Shown here: piece by piece, positions 59,580-64,000 of the stretch | Numbering within the stretch: the first letter of the stretch is position 1 | How the letters are laid out: each line of letters starts with the position of its first letter | From: Pantoea sp. Eser | GTDB taxonomy: Bacteria > Pseudomonadota > Gammaproteobacteria > Enterobacterales > Enterobacteriaceae | DNA length: 64,000 nucleotides | Reading direction: 5' to 3' | Assembly: GCA_009830035.1 (NCBI GenBank) | Contig: SZZY01000007.1 | Location: 124,001-188,000, forward strand | The notes under the pieces: generated by a model | The model's input: only the letters and a program-made list of their open reading frames with translations | What the model was told of the DNA's origin: nothing | Database searches by the model: none | Program-made: the position numbers and the translations under genes

Positions 59580-60435
59580 AAATGCCACTGCATCACAGAC
59601 AAACACCAGCAGCGCCAGCCAGATAAAGCCAAAGGTTACCATTTTGTCTGGCGTGATGGTTTCGCCGTAGAACACCACCGCCAGCACGAACATCAGCGTC
59701 GGGCCGAGATACTGAAAGAAGCCAACGGTGGAGAGACGCAGGCGGCTACAGGCGGCAGCGAACAGCATCAGCGGAATGGTGGTGACAATGCCTGCCGCCA
59801 CCAGCTTCAGGTTCAGGCTCAGCGAGTTGGCCGATAAATGGCTGTTAGCGCTGTCGGCAAGACCAAACAGGTAGATGGCCGCCAGCGGAAACAGCCACAG
59901 GGTTTCAATCAGCATCCCGCTCTGCGCATCCACCTGAATCTTTTTGCGTAACAGCCCATAAAAGGCAAAGCTCAGCGCCAGGCCCAGCGCGATAATCGGT
60001 ACGAACCGAACTGCCAGAGCTGCACCAGCCAGCACCACCGCCAGCCACTGTAAGCGGCGAAAACGCTCGCGCAAAAACAGCATGCCGAACACCACGTTAA
60101 TCAGCGGGTTAATAAAGTAGCCGAGGCTGGCTTCCAGCATGTGCTGGTTATTTACCGCCCAGATAAACAGCAGCCAGTTGCCGCCGATGGTGAGCGCGGT
60201 AAGCGCCAGCAGCAGCACTTTTTTCGGCTGGCGCAGAACGCTGCGAACGCCTGGCCAGCTGCGGGTCAGGGAGATCAGGATCAGCATAAACAGGGCTGAC
60301 CAGATTACCCGGTGCGTCATGATTTCGGTTGTCGGAACATTTTTTACCAGCTTGAAATTAAGCCGGGGCGATTCCCCAGATAAAATAAGCGCCCAGTGCA
60401 AAGACAACGGCATGGCGAGTTTGTTGCGTATCCAT
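59550..60435 (-). pseudogene. rarD: Damaged RarD (DMT-family permease)
   Basis: Ten-TM drug/metabolite-type transporter. The ancestral start at 60435 reads MDTQQTRHAVVFALGAYF, then IWGIAPA and a TAA at 60358-60360: an extra A breaks GCT TAT TTC AAG. From FKLVKNVPTTEIMTHRVIWS the rest is open in another frame to 59550, so an alternative ATG at 60413 could give 287 aa lacking a correct first helix. Inside, VQLWQFGS, normally in frame, is read out of frame near 60035 (AGAALAVRFVPI), implying a pair of compensating indels with some residues lost. Probably non-functional. Confidence 0.8.
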
Positions 60436-60458
60436 GTCTGTCCTGTTGTCAGGCGAAA

Positions 60459-60880
60459 TTAGCCGATCAGATAAGTGGCGGTTGCGGTAGCGATATAATC
60501 GCCCTGCTGGTTGTGCAGTTCGACGCGGGCCACCGCAATTTTGTTGCCGGCGCGCAGCAGGCTGCTGGTGGCGGTGAAGCGTTCGCCGCGTCCCGGACGC
60601 AAATAGTCAACTCGCATATCGATGGTGCCCATGCGGGACAGGCGCTGACGCACACCATGCCCGCCGCGACGTCCAGCACCGCCGCGATCACCCCGCCATG
60701 CAGAATCTGCTGGGCGGTGTTGCCGACCAGCATGGTTTTATTGGCGAAACTGATTTCGGCATAGTCGGCATCCAGTCGCGTCAGCTCCAGACCTAACGCC
60801 TGATTAAACGGCATGTGGTAAACGAAAATTTCGCCAACCAGACGGCGAGCGTCCTGCTGCGTCAGCACGAGTGATGACAT
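60459..60880 (-). pseudogene. yigI: Deleted thioesterase YigI
   Basis: Hot-dog-fold acyl-CoA thioesterase (PaaI-like; E. coli YigI 155 aa). The N-terminal half [20 protein letters not shown] to [20 protein letters not shown] is intact, including the HGG active-site region. Then a ~46-bp deletion with frame change near 60650 joins it out of frame to [20 protein letters not shown] and the C-terminal [20 protein letters not shown]. Divergent from pldA. Dead as written. Confidence 0.9.
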
Positions 60881-61074
60881 GATAAAGTGTCCTGAAAAAT
60901 CCGGCCCGGAGATGCGCGTAATGTTAATGAGTTGTGTATTCTATGCCGCTCGCGAGGGGGTTTCCAGTTTAAGAAATCAGCTCTCATCTTCACTGCCATT
61001 TGCGTGTAGAATGGCCTGCTTTTTACGACACCCTTTCGGAAATTTTTACTACGCAGCGCTCACCGGAGAATTTT

Positions 61075-61953
61075 ATGCGTAAGCATCGCGCCTTGCTGGC
61101 GGCTATGTTATTACTTCCTGCACTGGCGCAGGCGGACGAAGCTCAGGTTAAAGAAGTGCATGACGCGCCGCAGGTTCGTGGCAGCATCATCGCTAACCTG
61201 CTGGAGAAGCATGATAATCCGTTCGTCCTCTATCCTTACGAGAACAACTATCCTCTCTACACTTACACCAGCGATCTCAATAAAGAGGCGATCTCCTCCT
61301 ACAACTGGGCAGAAAACGCCCGCAAGGATGAGGTAAAATTCCAGCTCAGCCTTGCATTCCTGCTGTGGCGCGGTATCCTGGGCGATAACTCGGTGCTGGC
61401 TGCCTCGTATACGCAGCGTTCTTGGTGGCAGTTGTCGAATCGCGGTGAGTCGTCACCGTTCCGCGAAACCAACTATGAGCCCCAGATTTTCCTTGGCTGG
61501 GCAACCGATTATTCTTTTGCTGGCTGGACGCTGCGTGACGTTGAAGTGGGTCTGAACCATGAATCCAATGGACGAAGCGACCCAACCTCACGTAGCTGGA
61601 ACCGCGTCTATACCCGCCTGATGGCGGAGAACGGGAATTTCCTGGCAGAAATCAGACCTTGGTACCGGATTCCGGAAGGCGAAAGCAGCGATGATAATCC
61701 CGATATCACCAAATATATGGGCTACTACCGCGCCAAAGTTGGCTATAAGCTCGGCGACAGCATCTTTAGCGTCGAAGGTAACTATAACTGGAACAGCGGT
61801 TATGGCGGCGCGACCATGGCCTGGAGCTATCCGATCTCGGAGCATGTTCTCTTCTATACCCAGGTGTTTAGCGGCTATGGCGAATCGCTGATCGATTACG
61901 ACCATCGTCAGACCCGTCTGGGTGTAGGCGTAACGCTTAACTACTTGTTCTAA
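61075..61953 (+). CDS. pldA: Outer-membrane phospholipase A PldA
   Basis: Detergent-resistant phospholipase A1/A2 that removes mislocalized phospholipids from the outer leaflet. 292 aa (E. coli 289). Signal peptide MRKHRALLAAMLLLPALAQA, then a 12-strand barrel ending in the aromatic residue of NYLF. The catalytic motif NHESNGRSDPTSRSWNR contains the His and Ser of the Asn-His-Ser triad. GGAGAA precedes the ATG; the longer upstream frame lacks support. recQ follows 24 bp later. Confidence 0.97.
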   Translation: MRKHRALLAAMLLLPALAQADEAQVKEVHDAPQVRGSIIANLLEKHDNPFVLYPYENNYPLYTYTSDLNKEAISSYNWAENARKDEVKFQLSLAFLLWRGILGDNSVLAASYTQRSWWQLSNRGESSPFRETNYEPQIFLGWATDYSFAGWTLRDVEVGLNHESNGRSDPTSRSWNRVYTRLMAENGNFLAEIRPWYRIPEGESSDDNPDITKYMGYYRAKVGYKLGDSIFSVEGNYNWNSGYGGATMAWSYPISEHVLFYTQVFSGYGESLIDYDHRQTRLGVGVTLNYLF

Positions 61954-61977
61954 TCAATTACGTAAGACAGGAATAGA

Positions 61978-63807
61978 GTGGCAACCTCGGCAGTCCTTAA
62001 TCAGGAAGCGCTGGCGCAGCAGGTATTGCAGGATACCTTCGGCTATCAGCAGTTTCGTCCCGGTCAACAGACGATCATTAACCAGGCGCTGAGCGGGCGT
62101 GATTGTCTGGTGGTGATGCCGACCGGCGGTGGTAAATCACTGTGCTATCAGATCCCGGCGCTGGTGCGCGAGGGGCTGACGCTGGTGGTCTCGCCGCTCA
62201 TCTCGCTGATGAAAGATCAGGTCGATCAACTGCTGGCCAACGGTGTTGCGGCGGCGTATCTCAATTCGACCATGACGCGTGAGCAACAGCAGACCGTAAT
62301 GGCAGATTGCCGTACCGGTCGGGTTAAGCTGCTCTATATCGCGCCAGAACGCCTGATGATGGATAACTTCCTTGAGAATCTGGCGTACTGGCAGCCTGCC
62401 ATGCTGGCGGTCGACGAAGCGCACTGTATTTCTCAATGGGGTCACGATTTCCGTCCGGAATATGGCGCGCTGGGGCAGATGCGTCAGCGTTTTCCGGATT
62501 TGCCGGTGATGGCGCTGACCGCCACCGCCGACGAAACAACCCGCAACGATATCGTCAACCTGCTGCATATGCAGGATCCGCTGATCCAGATCAGCAGCTT
62601 TGACCGTCCCAATATTCGCTATACGCTGGTCGAAAAATTTAAACCTACCGAGCAGCTGCTGCGTTATGTGCAGGATCAGCGCGGTAAGTGCGGCATCATC
62701 TACTGCAACAGCCGGGCGAAGGTGGAAGACACCGCCGCGCGGCTGCAAAGCCGGGGACTGAGCGTCGGGGCCTACCATGCCGGAATTGACAGCGAGCAGC
62801 GCGCCCGGGTGCAGGAAGCGTTCCAGCGCGACGATCTGCAAATCGTGGTCGCCACGGTGGCGTTCGGCATGGGCATCAATAAGCCCAACGTCCGCTTCGT
62901 GGTGCATTTCGATATCCCGCGTAACATCGAATCCTACTATCAGGAAACCGGGCGAGCGGGGCGTGATGGCCTGCCTGCCGAGGCGATGATGCTCTACGAT
63001 CCGGCGGATATGGCATGGCTGCGCAAATGTCTCGAAGAGAAAGCACCAGGCCCGTTGCAGGACATTGAGCGTCATAAGCTCAACGCGATGGGTGCCTTTG
63101 CGGAAGCGCAGACATGCCGCCGTCTGGTGCTGCTCAACTATTTTTGTGAAGGCCGACAGCAGCCGTGCGGCAACTGCGATATCTGTCTCGATCCCCCCAA
63201 GCGTTACGACGGTCTGGTTGAGGCACAGAAAGCGCTATCCGGAATCTATCGCGTCGGCCAGCGTTTCGGTATGGGCTATATTGTCGAAGTGCTGCGCGGT
63301 GCCAATAACCAGCGGATTCGCGAGCACGGTCACGACAAACTGCCGATTTATGGGCTGGGTAAAGATCAAAGCCATGAGCACTGGGTGAGTGTGTTACGTC
63401 AGCTGATTCACCTCGGGCTGGTGACGCAAAACATCGCGATGCATTCGGCGCTGCAGCTGACCGAAGCGGCACGGCCGGTGCTGCGTGGCGAAGTGCCGCT
63501 GATGCTGGCGGTGCCGCGCCTGATTACCGCGAAGCCGAAGAGTAATAGTTCGGCGAAGTTTTATGGCGGTAACTACGATCGCAAACTGTTTGCCAAGTTG
63601 CGCAAGCTGCGTAAAGCGATTGCGGATGAAGAGAATATTCCGCCTTATGTGGTGTTCAATGACGCCACGCTGATAGAGATGGCAGAGCAGATGCCGGTCA
63701 GCGCGTCAGAGATGCTCAGCGTCAATGGCGTCGGTCACCGCAAACTGGAGCGCTTTGGCAAGCCTTTCCTGGTGATGATTAAAGAGCATCTTGATGATGA
63801 AGAGTAA
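61978..63807 (+). CDS. recQ: ATP-dependent DNA helicase RecQ
   Basis: SF2 3'-5' helicase of RecF-pathway recombination. 609 aa; GTG start ([20 protein letters not shown]). Walker [55 protein letters not shown], zinc cysteines in [15 protein letters not shown] and PCGNCDIC, winged helix and a C-terminal HRDC domain ([20 protein letters not shown]). Intact. rhtC starts 12 bp downstream. Confidence 0.98.
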   Translation: MATSAVLNQEALAQQVLQDTFGYQQFRPGQQTIINQALSGRDCLVVMPTGGGKSLCYQIPALVREGLTLVVSPLISLMKDQVDQLLANGVAAAYLNSTMTREQQQTVMADCRTGRVKLLYIAPERLMMDNFLENLAYWQPAMLAVDEAHCISQWGHDFRPEYGALGQMRQRFPDLPVMALTATADETTRNDIVNLLHMQDPLIQISSFDRPNIRYTLVEKFKPTEQLLRYVQDQRGKCGIIYCNSRAKVEDTAARLQSRGLSVGAYHAGIDSEQRARVQEAFQRDDLQIVVATVAFGMGINKPNVRFVVHFDIPRNIESYYQETGRAGRDGLPAEAMMLYDPADMAWLRKCLEEKAPGPLQDIERHKLNAMGAFAEAQTCRRLVLLNYFCEGRQQPCGNCDICLDPPKRYDGLVEAQKALSGIYRVGQRFGMGYIVEVLRGANNQRIREHGHDKLPIYGLGKDQSHEHWVSVLRQLIHLGLVTQNIAMHSALQLTEAARPVLRGEVPLMLAVPRLITAKPKSNSSAKFYGGNYDRKLFAKLRKLRKAIADEENIPPYVVFNDATLIEMAEQMPVSASEMLSVNGVGHRKLERFGKPFLVMIKEHLDDEE

Positions 63808-63819
63808 AGGACACTGATA

Positions 63820-64000
63820 ATGCTGATGTTATTCGCCACTGTGGCACTGGTTCATCTGGTTGCCCTGATGAGCCCCGGCCCCGATTTCTTTTTCGTTTCG
63901 CAAACCGCCGCCAGCCGTTCACGCAAAGAGGCGATGATAGGCGTGTTGGGCATTACGCTCGGGATCGTGGTCTGGGCCGGGGTTGCGCTGATGGGTCTGC
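63820..64000 (+). CDS. rhtC: Threonine exporter RhtC, N-terminal part
   Basis: First 60 codons of a LysE-family amino-acid exporter, cut by the window end. MLMLFATVALVHLVALMSPG and DFFFVSQTAASRSRKEAMIG match RhtC closely, including the family SPGPDF motif. Order pldA-recQ-rhtC as in E. coli. Confidence 0.94.
   Translation, partial: MLMLFATVALVHLVALMSPGPDFFFVSQTAASRSRKEAMIGVLGITLGIVVWAGVALMGL

Overview
The window is chromosomal DNA of an enterobacterium, most likely a member of the Erwiniaceae (Erwinia/Pantoea group). This rests on near-E. coli protein sequences in E. coli-like gene order (dpp, bcs-pdeK-dctA-yhjJ-kdgK-pdeH-yhjG, rep-gppA-rhlB-trxA-rho-wec, argX-hisR-leuT-proM, hemYXDC-cyaA-dapF-xerC-uvrD-corA, pldA-recQ-rhtC), a bcsO/bcsD-type cellulose operon, and a glmZ gene with a sigma-54 promoter and GlrR-type sites. 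No insertion sequence, prophage or CRISPR array is visible.

Layout. 1-4.5 kb: the dipeptide ABC transporter dppABCDF (dppA cut by the window edge). 5.0-12.1 kb: a cellulose synthase operon (bcsO-Q-A-B-C-D-Z) in which every gene is broken. 12.3-17.6 kb: intact pdeK/hmsP, dctA and yhjJ. 17.6-20.7 kb: an internally deleted alpha/beta-hydrolase, a frameshifted kdgK and a frameshifted pdeH. 20.7-28 kb: yhjG, then a junction to a dead ppiC, followed by rep, gppA (damaged C-terminus), rhlB and trxA. 28.8-43.1 kb: rho and the complete 12-gene enterobacterial common antigen (ECA) operon wecA-wzzE-wecBC-rffGH-rffC-wecE-wzxE-wecF-wzyE-wecG, mostly with start/stop overlaps. 43.2-44.4 kb: four tRNAs, a duplicated tRNA-Pro tail with a chain of hairpins, and the sRNA glmZ behind three GlrR-like operators. 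44.4-57.2 kb: hemYXDC, cyaA, lptM, dapF, yigA, xerC, yigB and uvrD. 57.5-64 kb: corA, three broken genes (AbrB family, rarD, yigI), then pldA, recQ and the start of rhtC.

The dominant signal is selective gene decay. Long conserved genes (rep, rho, 12 ECA genes, hem, cyaA, dapF, uvrD, recQ) are open over tens of kilobases. Accessory genes between them carry nonsense codons, single-base indels, short-repeat deletions and multi-kilobase deletions: bcsO/Q/A/B/C/D/Z, kdgK, pdeH, ppiC, the hydrolase, the AbrB family gene, rarD, yigI and the gppA tail. cyaY, normally between cyaA and lptM, is absent, and ilvC is not next to ppiC. The varied lesions and their restriction to dispensable genes argue for real pseudogenization rather than sequencing error. 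This is what a recently host-restricted bacterium, such as an insect-associated Erwinia, would show; the host association is inference.

I did not find a convincing new multi-gene system. The most unusual items are the bcsO-bcsQ fusion that lost the ATPase P-loop, the bcsB-bcsC deletion scar, the hairpin chain behind the duplicated tRNA-Pro tail, and short-repeat expansions inside decaying genes.
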